Positions 46,281 to 55,754 are shown, counted from the stretch's first letter. The stretch is 64,000 nt of DNA from Areca catechu (GCA_021397845.1 CM038047.1:35447601-35511600), one strand, 5' to 3'. A program made the numbers and translations. Notes: generated by a model from the sequence alone, not told the origin.

Positions 46281-47734
46281 TGATGCGGAACTAATATGCA
46301 TGCAATTTTTTTTATATGTTTTATATGTGGGGTTGGGTGATTAATTCCCGAATTTCAGATTAAAATAAGTTATAGGGAATTTTATATGAATTTTAGAAGA
46401 TCAGCATGCAGATTAGGACCTAGAAAAGTAGAAAAGAAGGATCGCCGGGGCTGAGAAGCCTCGGTTAGGGCAAGTTCTCCTACAATAAAACTACTGGAGG
46501 TAGAGGGGTGTACCTGACAACGTCTGTGAAGATCGCAGCAAAAGGGTCTCTCGTTCCTCGACGGATGCGGCCTGGAAAATCGAGCCAAAGACCCGCGGAT
46601 ACCCGGCTTTCTGCTCGGTGATCCGATTGAGGCTTGGCTGGAGTCGTTGGATTCGTAGGAACTCGGGGACCTGCAAACGACCTGTCAGGGGTTAGAAAAC
46701 TCACAAAGGAACAAGAAAACAAAGGAAAAACAGAAAGGGAAGGCTTCTTTTGGAGTGGGCGTCCAGGGATCTGAGATGCTTGTTGGTAGCAGGAAGATGA
46801 TTGCAGCACTGGGAAGAAGAACTCTCGCAAACCCCTTTATGCACACAGCAGGGTATCACACAACTCAATAGAAGAACTCAAGGTTTTCATTCATCAAAAA
46901 TTCCCCTCATACAAGAGGCTAGGGTCCCTTAAATAGACCCTTAACCTTGGGCTCCAAGTAAGGGTACATAAGTCTTTACATAAGAATCCTTTTCCCTCTC
47001 AAACCCTAGCTAGAAAATAAGGAAATATTAGGTAGAAAAATCCCTAAAAATTCTCTTGACTTGGTCAACACTCCAAGGACGCCTAGGGGGGCGTGTTGGG
47101 CTTCTAGGAGCAGCAAGGGGCCGGCCCAAAGGGGCCCGGGTGCATGGGTTTGGGCCTCTGGAAGCTGGGGTGGCCTGGTAGCCAGGTAGCAGGAATATTC
47201 CCTGGTATCTTGCTTCTTAGGGGCTTGGGCTTGGCACCTGGGCTTGATTTCTTTGGGCTAGGATGTAGATGGACCTCTAAAATCATGGATGCCTTGGTAT
47301 ATGAATATATTTTGGCATCTGGAAGGGAATCTGGGCATCTGGAGGGCATCTGCAAGAAATCAGGGTTTTCTGAATTTTCCTCCTGGGGTCTTCAAATCTT
47401 CAAGCTGGGTTGGACTTGGGCTATACTTCCATGTCTTCAATCTAGTTGGACTTGGTCTTCACTTGTATGATATAGTCTTGAGTCTTCAGTATGCTTGGAC
47501 AGGACTCAAAAAAATAAAATTAGCTCAACATGAGCTGACTAGCAATGGACTGAACTAGCTCAACATGAGCTGACTAGTACAGAAGTGAAATAACAACTAA
47601 AAATACTCAAATAACAACTAAAATGGACTCAGATGAGCTAAGCCCTTATTACAGATGGACTCATAAATTATTGATCAATTTACAGAGGGTTGAGAAGCCT
47701 CTGCCTTATTCTGGTGCCTTTGGTGTCCGCACCA
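46281..47734 (-). repeat. 3' LTR of the non-autonomous element
   Basis: Near-identical to 51080-52532. Open frames within it repeat exactly in the other LTR and are not genes. Confidence 0.93.
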
Positions 47735-47989
47735 ATTCTCCCGGGGTGGGAGGAACTCGACCCTGTCGAGTGAAGATCAGACTGGCTCACATATCTCTCG
47801 AGAAGGTCTGGGTTGAGGCATTGCAAGTCCTCTCGAGAAATCTACGAATCGTCCGACTCTGGCTGGCCTTGCCATCGGATCAGGAAGCATTGATAGTCAC
47901 GGCCCGGGTCGTGATGGCTTGATCGTCCAGGATACGCTCGATCCGTTCTCCTCTCTCAGGCCAATTTGTTAGTGGACACTCTGGGTTAG

Positions 47990-48245
47990 GGTCACTCACA
48001 ATGAAAAGGAATAGGTCCAAAGGCCTTACTAGGTATCGCTGCCGGTTCCCTATACTCAACCAGGTCTGTAATATTGAAGGTAGAACTAATGCCCAAATCC
48101 GAAGGCAAGTCTAACACCTAGGCATTTGATCCAACCTTCTCTATCACTTTAAAAGGTCCGGCTCTGCGAGCATGAAGCTTCTTTTAGGCCTAAGCCTAAC
48201 CAAGATAAAATCCACTACATCAAATTTTTTAGATCCATCTTCGGG
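47990..48245 (-). pseudogene. Integrase C-terminal remnant (Gypsy type)
   Basis: Minus-strand fragments FDVVDFILVRLRPKR, then after a shift LHARRAGPFKVIEKVGSNA, a stop, and VLDLPSDLGISSTFNITDL match the C-terminal integrase domain of chromovirus-type Gypsy elements. Short, shifted and stopped. It shows that the element derives from a full Gypsy element by internal deletion. Confidence 0.75.
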
Positions 48246-48376
48246 AATTAGCTAGTTGTTTTAACATTAGTACGGGTGGTGAACATGCTAGGCACATGCA
48301 GACTCCTAACAAGATGATGCAAAGGACTCAAACCTACACCTAGCAGACTCGACTAAAGAGGTTTATTAGGTCTTAA

Positions 48377-50149
48377 CTACCACTTGGGCATGGGGGCATG
48401 AGTCGTGGTTGATGGATGACATGCAGAAGAAAATTTGCTAGTAACTCCTAATAAGTGCCAGAGGGTCTGCCAAAAGTAGGTAGCAAATGGGATGGGCTCT
48501 ATGGATCCTTGCAACCTAGTAACCTCAACAAAATGTAACCTAATAGTTCTAGACACATGAGAAAACTCAGGAAAGGGTAGAAAATAGGAAGTGGGTTCAG
48601 AATAACTCTGGTAGGGTAGAGAAAAAGGTTCTGGGTTAGTTGGATAAAGTAGAATCAAAGAAGGCATGTCAGGGACTAATCCTAGACTAATGAGGTTAAC
48701 CTTATGGGGTTGCGATATATCTACGGGGTTTGTATAATGGAAGGATGGGTTATTAATCTCAGGAAAGAGGTCCTTAATGGGAACTATAGGAGGAGACTCA
48801 TCCTGAGGGTACTGATTCAAAGAGATCAAGTCCTTAATAAATTCTTCTGGTTCTTGTATTTTAGGACTAGACTCTATAATTTGGCTCTCCTTTATGGTTT
48901 CCTCAGGTAAGGCTCTAGTAGCAGTACCTAGGTTCTCTTCCTCTATTTGTTCTTCCATTATAGCTTTAGGTTGGATATGGTCAAGGTCAACTAGCTCTGG
49001 GTTGGTTTCTACCTGGGTATCTACTGGGTCAGCTAATTCTAGGTCTACTAAAGGTGTCTCCTCTTCTCCCTCATACTCATCCACTAGGCTCACATCAGCT
49101 TCATACACTTCCACGTTAATGTAAGCCTTGTCAATCTCAGGAATGGTTGGAGAAGGTCGGCTAGGGAAAAATTGGCTAGGTCCAGGTTTCTGATTATGGA
49201 CACTAATCCTAGTAGGTTCAGGTTGCCTAAGGGGTAGTGGCTCACTACTGGGCTCATATTTAGGGGTGCTAATCCTATGGGGTTCAAATTGACTAAGGGA
49301 AACCTGACTAGTACTAGGCTGATACTTAGGGGTTATGGGTTCTCTGGGCTCATAGGACAAGGGTGCAGATCTATGGGTCATGGGATTATAGGATCTGGGG
49401 TCATATGATTTTGGATCAGCTTTATGATCAGGTTCTAATGATGGATCAAGGTATGGGGTCCTCCTAAGGTTGGGCTCTCTATATGGGTCAGGATATTGGG
49501 TCCTCCTAGGATTGGACTCCCTATATGGGTCAGAATTCTGGGTTCTCCTAGGGTTGGGCTCCCTATATGGGTCAGAGTATTGGGTTCTCCTAGGGTTGGG
49601 CTCCCTATATGGGTCAGAGTATTGGGTTCTCCTAGGATTGGACTCCCTATATGGGTCAGAGTATTGGGTTCTCCTGGGTTCAGTATCATAATAATGGTCA
49701 CGGTAAGGGGTTCTTCTAGGTTCAGTATCATAATAAGGGTCATGGTAAGGGGTTCTTCTAGGGTCAGTATTATTGTATGGGTCAGGCTGAGGGGCTCTCC
49801 TAGGTTCAATCTCTCGGTATGGATCAGGGTTTGGGGTCCTCCTAGGTTGAGGATTGTAGTACGGGTCAGAATAAGGGGATCTCCTAGGTTTGACCTCATG
49901 GTATAGATCAGGGTTTGGGGTCCTCCTAGGTTGAGGGGAATCAGGATCTGGCTCAAACTGTGACCCATGGGTTTTTCTTGGGGTCCCTACCCAGACTTTT
50001 AACTGATCAAACCTATTGGCAAGATGGTCAATTCTATCATTGGTTTGAATACGAGACTGAGTTAACTGGGTCATCTGGGTAGTCATCTGGGCCATTTGAT
50101 CAACTAGGGCTTTTATTTGGGCTTGTAAGTTTTCCATGGGTTCAGACAT
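48377..50149 (-). CDS. 590-residue gag-like protein with 14-residue tandem repeats
   Basis: Intact frame starting MSEPMENLQAQIKALVDQMA, directly downstream of the primer site and leader. Residues about 5-55 are heptad-like (MAQMTTQMTQLTQ, DRIDHLANRFDQLKVWVG) and probably coiled coil. Residues about 70-240 contain twelve units of a 14-residue repeat of the form PRRTQYSDPYREPN. A Pro/Ser/Glu-rich acidic stretch follows. There is no gag core motif or zinc knuckle that I recognise, so the gag-like role rests on position. It is the only long intact frame in the nested stack. Function unknown. Confidence 0.65.
   Translation of the reverse strand: MSEPMENLQAQIKALVDQMAQMTTQMTQLTQSRIQTNDRIDHLANRFDQLKVWVGTPRKTHGSQFEPDPDSPQPRRTPNPDLYHEVKPRRSPYSDPYYNPQPRRTPNPDPYREIEPRRAPQPDPYNNTDPRRTPYHDPYYDTEPRRTPYRDHYYDTEPRRTQYSDPYRESNPRRTQYSDPYREPNPRRTQYSDPYREPNPRRTQNSDPYRESNPRRTQYPDPYREPNLRRTPYLDPSLEPDHKADPKSYDPRSYNPMTHRSAPLSYEPREPITPKYQPSTSQVSLSQFEPHRISTPKYEPSSEPLPLRQPEPTRISVHNQKPGPSQFFPSRPSPTIPEIDKAYINVEVYEADVSLVDEYEGEEETPLVDLELADPVDTQVETNPELVDLDHIQPKAIMEEQIEEENLGTATRALPEETIKESQIIESSPKIQEPEEFIKDLISLNQYPQDESPPIVPIKDLFPEINNPSFHYTNPVDISQPHKVNLISLGLVPDMPSLILLYPTNPEPFSLPYQSYSEPTSYFLPFPEFSHVSRTIRLHFVEVTRLQGSIEPIPFATYFWQTLWHLLGVTSKFSSACHPSTTTHAPMPKW
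49430..49940. repeat. 42-bp tandem array, twelve units, in the 590-residue frame
   Basis: Units such as 'TGGGTTCTCCTAGGGTTGGG' plus 'CTCCCTATATGGGTCAGAG' repeat every 42 bp. The five units at about 49490-49670 are nearly identical and the outer ones diverged, the usual pattern of array growth from the centre. Confidence 0.9.
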
Positions 50150-51065
50150 TTATGAAGGAGGTGGGTGATATGAAACTCCTGATCTAGTGCTCATGCAAGA
50201 CTCGATCAGACCGACTATAGCTGACTAGACCTAAAGTCCAAACTAGATGCTCAATCAGGGTGGCAAACTAGCCTATAGTAACCCTGTACTCAGCCAGGCA
50301 GGTGTAAGGGGAGTGTTAGGTCCCTGATTGCCAATCCTAGACACCAATCAGAGATTGGCCAGGTAGGCGGACCAGCACACAAGCCCTTCGGGATTGAATC
50401 CCTAAACCACCGTTCTAGACACTGAGCACAAGGCACACACAGGTTAACTTGACACAGTGATCTAACACTAGCCCGGACCCGACCAGTTGGTGTCCCTAGC
50501 CCACTAGGGCAAATTAAGTCTAATTAATTTTAGGTTAAGGCTTAGGACTGAATGCAAGGGATGTGGTTTTGGGCTAAGGAGAGGTGATCAAATCCTCCCC
50601 CCATCTGATATAGCAAGAGTGCCCTTAAAAGTAAATTATGCAATGATGGCAGGCAGATGAGGATGCAAATTAGGGTTTAGATATTTTTTTTTTTGTATTT
50701 TTGGAAAATATGTATTTTTTTTTTTTGGTATTTTTTTTAAATAGAAGAAAACTTTCAAATCATGGCCTAATATACTGGAAATATACTAAAATTAAGAAAT
50801 ATGCAAAAACTCCTAAACAAAACCCTAAAACTTCCAAACTTGTCTTGCTAAAAAAAAATAGAGTCAAAAATTCGCAGGCCCTATTTCGGCTTTCAGAAAA
50901 TTCACAGGCCATAATAAAATCTGAAAAAAATTTTAAAATTACTGTGAATTATGATAAATCCAGGAAAATAAATTTCAGAATTTTGGAGTTTTTAACAGAG
51001 AGAAATAATTAAAATAACAGAGTATATACGGACTGAAAAATTGCAGAAAACAAGCCCTAATCTAA
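50150..51065 (-). other. Leader of the non-autonomous element, no gene seen
   Basis: AT-rich toward 50640-51040 with homopolymer runs. It lies between primer site and the 590-codon frame. A plus-strand 103-codon frame here is Lys/Asn-rich and not credible. Confidence 0.5.
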
Positions 51066-51077
51066 GCTCTGATACCA
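51066..51077 (-). other. Primer-binding site of the non-autonomous element
   Basis: TGGTATCAGAGC on the minus strand, two bases from the right LTR; initiator Met tRNA type. Confidence 0.88.
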
Positions 51078-51079
51078 AA

Positions 51080-52532
51080 TGATGCGGAACTAATATGCAT
51101 GCAATTTTTTTTATATGTTTTATATGTGGGGTTGGGTGATTAATTCCCGAATTTCAGATTAAAATAAGTTATAGGGAATTTTATATGAATTTTAGAAGAT
51201 CAGCATGCAGATTAGGACCTAGAAAAGTAGAAAAGAAGGATCGCCGGGGCTGAGAAGCCTCGGTTAGGGCAAGTTCTCCTACAATAAAACTACTGGAGGT
51301 AGAGGGGTGTACCTGACAACGTCTGTGAAGATCGCAGCAAAAGGGTCTCTCGTTCCTCGACGGATGCGGCCTGGAAAATCGAGCCAAAGACCCGCGGATA
51401 CCCGGCTTTCTGCTCGGTGATCCGATTGAGGCTTGGCTGGAGTCGTTGGATTCGTAGGAACTCGGGGACCTGCAAACGACCTGTCAGGGGTTAGAAAACT
51501 CACAAAGGAACAAGAAAACAAAGGAAAAACAGAAAGGGAAGGCTTCTTTTGGAGTGGGCGTCCAGGGATCTGAGATGCTTGTTGGTAGCAGGAAGATGAT
51601 TGCAGCACTGGGAAGAAGAACTCTCGCAAACCCCTTTATGCACACAGCAGGGTATCACACAACTCAATAGAAGAACTCAAGGTTTTCATTCATCAAAAAT
51701 TCCCCTCATACAAGAGGCTAGGGTCCCTTAAATAGACCCTTAACCTTGGGCTCCAAGTAAGGGTACATAAGTCTTTACATAAGAATCCTTTTCCCTCTCA
51801 AACCCTAGCTAGAAAATAAGGAAATATTAGGTAGAAAAATCCCTAAAAATTCTCTTGACTTGGTCAACACTCCAAGGACGCCTAGGGGGGCGTGTTGGGC
51901 TTCTAGGAGCAGCAAGGGGCCGGCCCAAAGGGGCCGGGTGCATGGGTTTGGGCCTCTGGAAGCTGGGGTGGCCTGGTAGCCAGGTAGCAGGAATATTCCC
52001 TGGTATCTTGCTTCTTAGGGGCTTGGGCTTGGCACCTGGGCTTGATTTCTTTGGGCTAGGATGTAGATGGACCTCTAAAATCATGGATGCCTTGGTATAT
52101 GAATATATTTTGGCATCTGGAAGGGAATCTGGGCATCTGGAGGGCATCTGCAAGAAATCAGGGTTTTCTGAATTTTCCTCCTGGGGTCTTCAAATCTTCA
52201 AGCTGGGTTGGACTTGGGCTATACTTCCATGTCTTCAATCTAGTTGGACTTGGTCTTCACTTGTATGATATAGTCTTGAGTCTTCAGTATGCTTGGACAG
52301 GACTCAAAAAAATAAAATTAGCTCAACATGAGCTGACTAGCAATGGACTGAACTAGCTCAACATGAGCTGACTAGTACAGAAGTGAAATAACAACTAAAA
52401 ATACTCAAATAACAACTAAAATGGACTCAGATGAGCTAAGCCCTTATTACAGATGGACTCATAAATTATTGATCAATTTACAGAGGGTTGAGAAGCCTCT
52501 GCCTTATTCTGGTGCCTTTGGTGTCCGCACCA
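51080..52532 (-). repeat. 5' LTR of the non-autonomous element
   Basis: Near-identical partner of 46281-47734; ends GTCCGCACCA followed by ATCCA. Confidence 0.93.
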
Positions 52533-53097
52533 ATCCACACCCATCTTAATGATGGAAACCCAAAGGGTTTGTTGGGCAGTCAATGTTGGAACCCAAGGGG
52601 TGGAAACCCAAGGGGTGGAAACCCAAGGGGTGTATTGTGGCAGATAATAAGAGGATTTACGAAGCCTCGTAACTCCCTGTCATTATGTTTGCTTTATTAT
52701 TGCCATTAAAACTAGGCTAGCCAAGAGTCATCTGGGACTCTTATAAATATGTATGAGGAGAGGAAGAGGAGACAGGAAGACAGAGAGTGAGTGAGAGATA
52801 TACATTGATTCCTCTGGTTCAGATAATCCAGAGAGAAAAAGAGAGAGAGATTTGTTTGTATTCTCATTTTTATAGTGAATGTTTGGCTCTCTCCTGTGGA
52901 CGTAGGCTATGCCGAACCACGTTATTTCTTGGTGTCTCTCTACTTTGATTTATTTTCTTTCTCTGTCTAATTCTTTTACCGATCCTAACAGGGATAGCGA
53001 TTCAACAAAAGAAGCAGGGACCTTGGCAGGGGACCTGAAGCATCTAATAACTTAGCGAGGAAAAGGGAATTGAGATATGGGACTTCTGTAATTTACC

Positions 53098-53330
53098 TCG
53101 ATCGACTCGAAGCGAAAACAAAGAAGAGCTTGCGATTCTTGAAGCGATTTCACTTGATAAACCCTAGGGCGAGCTCGAAACCCTCTCCCTAACCTCGATC
53201 CCAATGGAGACTTCGCCACATTTGCATGCTGTTTAGAGATCGATCAAGAGTTAGGGTTTGGGAGAAGAGGGCTCTAAACTCTAAGCTCCCCTCGACCGCT
53301 CGGTCGTGTTCTCTCTTTACATGCTAGGGA
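53098..53330 (-). promoter_or_regulatory. Promoter and 5' UTR exon of the captured SUVR fragment
   Basis: On the minus strand this reads like the start of a plant gene: AAACCCTAA-type telo-box words, a pyrimidine-rich leader and CCCTAGGGTTTATC. Then a 5' splice donor follows in GATCGAG|GTAAATTACAG (exon end 53097). The matching acceptor precedes the WIYLD exon (34418). Removing the Copia stack leaves an intron of only several hundred bases between them. Assignment to SUVR rests on position and strand, not on UTR sequence. Confidence 0.55.
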
Positions 53331-53599
53331 GCATCTTGAACGAGGAGCGAGGGAAATGGAAAAAAGAAGACGGGTAACGTGTCGCCCGTCGATTCTATTA
53401 CCTCATAGTTTTGCTCAAGACTTAAGCAGCTGCTCTAGGACCAGATTCTGAAACATTCTTGGGGTTTATTAGTTATTTTCTCTACCTTTAATTGTTCCTC
53501 AGGAACATCAGAACCGCTCATGCAACAACGCTAGCTTCCGGATGCTCGCATAAACCTCAAGAATGCTTTAGGATCGGTATAAATTTTTCTGGACACTTT
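53331..53599. other. Upstream region with a long dyad
   Basis: 'GATTCTGAAACATTCTTGGGG' near 53444 is answered by the inverted 'CCTCAAGAATGCTTTAGGATC' near 53563, with GTTCCTCAGGAAC between. No coding signal. Confidence 0.45.
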
Positions 53600-53820
53600 T
53601 TTCTTGGCATACCAATATTTATTCATTATATTTGATTTATTTATATTTAATTGTTTAAATGTAAGTTACAAATTTAAACGTAAGTTATAAATTGATTATA
53701 ACATTTTCACGTTTGCCAAACGTAGATATATATAACTTTTTTTCTAGAATTTGAATTTTTACTCACGTATGTATTTTATGTGTCTAAAAAGAATGGGTGT
53801 ATGTGACTTTTTTTATAATA
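53600..53820. repeat. Proposed right terminus and subterminal region of the CACTA element
   Basis: Read inward from 53820: TATTATAAAAAAAGTCACAT, then ACGTGAGTAAAAATTC and GTTTGGCAAACGTGAAAATG. The left end has CACTACAAAAAATTGAGC, ACGTGAATAAAAGC and GTTTGGTTAAACGTGGATAT. AAC follows at 53821-53823. Confidence 0.55.
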
Positions 53821-54082
53821 AACTATTATTATTAATGAATTTATGTTATATATATATATGTTAATTTAACTAATCGATAAATATTTAATTTTATAAAATT
53901 TATATTGCATATAACTATAAACTCATCAATTGATTAATATACATATTCTATAATATTTATATATTATATATTTTTATATAGATAAAAGAATTATGTATAT
54001 TGGCCAATTGATTATCCAGTTTGGATAGTTTAAAAATTATAAATAATTTTATACGTAGTTATAGTAAAAAAATAATACACTG
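53821..54082. other. Very AT-rich, no gene
   Basis: TA-rich runs, no coding signal. Confidence 0.6.
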
Positions 54083-54187
54083 AGGGTTCGATAAAAATTT
54101 TAGATAGTATTTTTTTAGTTCTCCTCACATATCTTCAGTCATATGGGAAGAACTAAGAAAAAATGCTATCAAAAACTTTTTGGTTCC
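54083..54187. repeat. Small hairpin element (MITE-like)
   Basis: 'GATAGTATTTTTTTAGTTCT' faces 'AGAACTAAGAAAAAATGCTATC' across about 20 bases. Pairing extends outward to GGTTCG and GGTTCC ends. A TA-rich context and the ~100-bp size fit a MITE; the family is unknown. Confidence 0.55.
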
Positions 54188-54959
54188 TATTGCATATTAT
54201 TCAATTACTGTAATTGATCTATAAAATTAATAGAATTTTTGAATGAGATAGGGCCTTTATCTATTAGTTGGTGATAGGATGTATTTAATGATATGGAAAG
54301 GTTGCTGGGATACTAAGTTCATATCCCATTATTAAAGACCAAACTTAAAGAATGAGAACAACCGAAGGCAATATTCTGAATCTGAGATATTAGAGCTTAG
54401 ATATCTAGATGAGGTCATCATAGTTGAGAGCTGCTTAGACTTGGAAGTATCATCCAAGAAAAGAAAGGTGGGGCTTTGAAGAAGAGTACTTAGCAAAAGC
54501 AAAATATTTATGATGGAGAGGTACATGAGTGTTTCATTGAAGGTGAAGTACATGGAGTCATAGGCCCAGAAGTTCATTACAAGCAGGGAACATTACTTTT
54601 TGGTCTCTTTAGATATTTGGTACCTTTCAGATTCTTCGTTTGATTCTTCTTCCACTTCTTCCTCCTCTTCCTTTTCTTTTTAATCGTTTCTTTATAGGAT
54701 AGAAAAAATCTATCCAAGAAGAGAAAGAATTGAAGGAAGGGAAAGAAGATATAGAGGAGGATGAATAATTGAGTGAAGAATTCGAAGAGTACTGGACATC
54801 TGAAGAGTTTCATAGGTAGTGCTCCTCACTTGCCTTGATCTTTTGAATATCTAATTTTGGATGCTTTACCTCCTGCAAAGTATTCCTATATCTCTTCATC
54901 ATGAACATTTTGCTTTTACTTGAGTATTCTTCTTCAAATCTTTACATTTCTTTTTAAAT
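54188..54959 (+). other. Possible further CACTA TnpD remnant, no clear gene
   Basis: Plus-strand translation gives short Glu/Ser-rich stretches (IEEDE, LSEEFEEYWTSEEF near 54750-54820) with stops. They lie upstream of the recognisable TnpD C-terminus, but I cannot match them to it. The two minus-strand ORFs here look spurious. Confidence 0.3.
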
Positions 54960-55391
54960 CCAAGCATCTTTAGAGAGTTTTAAATTTCATGCCCATGAAT
55001 ATGTATATTATAAGATACAATGAATAGTGGCGGTGTGTTAAGGGCAACTGGTGAAAAGAGTCGAAGAGTGATTATTATGGAATCCTCGAAGAAGTGATCA
55101 AGTTGATCTACATTAGAGGTAATAGTGTCATTCTATTTAAGTGCCAATGGCTTAATAATAACAATAATATGAAGGTTGATTCATGGCATGGACTTATTGA
55201 AATCAAATATGGATCAAAGTATATGTCGACAATCCATTTGTGCTAGCTCAACAAGTTGCTCAAGCATATTATACTTTTTTCCCATCAAGAGAGAGAGGAA
55301 GGAAGGTTTGGTGAGTTGTATGCAAATTAAGTCTCGAGTCATTTATTACAAGCTCGAAGAAGAGGAAGAAGAGCCCTATTTATTATAATGC
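54960..55391 (+). pseudogene. C-terminal remnant of a CACTA TnpD-type transposase (DUF4216-like region)
   Basis: Plus-strand pieces in order: KFHAHEYVYYKIQ, shift, NSGGVLRATGEKS, then YGILEEVIKLIYIRGNSVIL, FKCQWL, GLIEIKYGSKYMST. After a shift near 55228 comes DNPFVLAQQVAQAYYTFFPS, ending in a Glu-rich tail and a stop at 55387. These parallel the conserved C-terminal blocks of plant CACTA TnpD proteins: a 'NSGV' block, 'GVLEEIIEL', 'LFKCDW', 'EPFVLASQAQQVFY'. The strand is opposite to the CACTA gene at 30807-32655 and it lies outside that element, so it is a remnant of a different element. Confidence 0.6.
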
Positions 55392-55754
55392 TTTCAAGAG
55401 AATGAAATACTAAGAATCTATCAATCCTACATTGATTTAAAGTTAGATGCTCTAAAATTTTTTTATATGATGACTAGCATGAAACAAAAAATTATATTGA
55501 ATTATGTTTAGAATAAAATTCTATCCAAAAATAATAAAAGAAAAGAAAGAAAGAGAAGAAGCGGGGTTCTCGTGAGAGCGAGAACTCTATCCAAAGGTTT
55601 GCAGGGAAGCTGTGCTACCTCTAACTATCAGGTGCTTGTGGTGTCAAAATCATTGGGGTGGTTGTAGTACTATAGTGAAAATTATAATGATGAGCGCATG
55701 GTGGTGGGCCCATCATACTCGACAAGGCTAGAGCTGGTTGATGCAGTGATTGGA
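55392..55754. other. No gene seen
   Basis: Includes the short palindrome GTTCTCGTGAGAGCGAGAAC near 55565. No coding signal. Confidence 0.4.

Larger units (their letters stand above)
46281..52532 (-). mobile_element. Young non-autonomous LTR retrotransposon with near-identical LTRs
   Basis: LTRs are 46281-47734 (1454 bp) and 51080-52532 (1453 bp), TGATGCGG...GTCCGCACCA. The only difference I see is CCC versus CC near 47128. Target duplication ATCCA (46276-46280 and 52533-52537). The primer site TGGTATCAGAGC lies on the minus strand beside the right LTR, so transcription is leftward. The 3.3-kb interior holds a 590-codon frame and a broken integrase tail but no protease, RT or RNase H, so it must use enzymes from elsewhere. 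The integrase tail makes a Gypsy (chromovirus-like) origin likely. Confidence 0.9.
34628..52990 (+). mobile_element. Tnt1-like (Tork-type) Ty1/Copia element, host of three nested insertions
   Basis: LTRs begin TGATGGGATCCACACCC and end ACCGATCCTAACA. The insertion is flanked by GGGAT (34623-34627 and 52991-52995). Its 5' LTR is split by a Copia element and a solo LTR, its 3' LTR by a third element. Subtracting these and their duplications gives LTRs of 450 and 465 bp; the difference is one extra copy of a 15-bp GTGGAAACCCAAGGG unit in the 3' LTR. Internal: primer site TGGTATCAGAGC, one long gag-pol frame with two lesions, polypurine tract. LTRs differ at roughly a dozen sites by eye. It sits in the 5'-UTR intron of the captured SUVR fragment. 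Confidence 0.9.
46269..52990 (+). repeat. 3' LTR of the Tnt1-like element, in two pieces
   Basis: Pieces are 46269-46280 (TGATGGGATCCA) and 52538-52990, split by the element at 46281-52532 with ATCCA duplication. Three copies of GTGGAAACCCAAGGG-type units are present where the 5' LTR has two. Confidence 0.9.
29972..53820 (-). mobile_element. CACTA transposon carrying a captured SUVR gene fragment, expanded by nested insertions
   Basis: The left end is CACTACAAAAAATTGAGCTA, a canonical CACTA terminus. The proposed right end read inward is TATTATAAAAAAAGTCACAT: the same end with all three C of CACTAC changed to T. AAC flanks both sides (29969-29971 and 53821-53823), matching the 3-bp duplication of this superfamily. 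Both subterminal regions carry AAACGTGG/AAACGTGA-type repeats and an ACGTGAATAAAA/ACGTGAGTAAAA match. Inside, on the minus strand, lie a SUVR-type promoter and exons followed by CACTA accessory-gene exons. Removing the nested Copia stack (34628-52995) leaves ~5.5 kb. No TnpD transposase is inside, so it was non-autonomous. The right end is the weaker part of the call. Confidence 0.62.

Noticed and set aside
46382..47558. Several small frames that recur at 51181-52356
   Set aside because: They are duplicated because they lie in the two LTRs of one element; none resembles a gene.
54577..54813. 78-codon minus frame with a Lys/Arg cluster
   Set aside because: Polypurine/polypyrimidine composition explains it, and the plus strand is the one carrying transposase-like sequence nearby.
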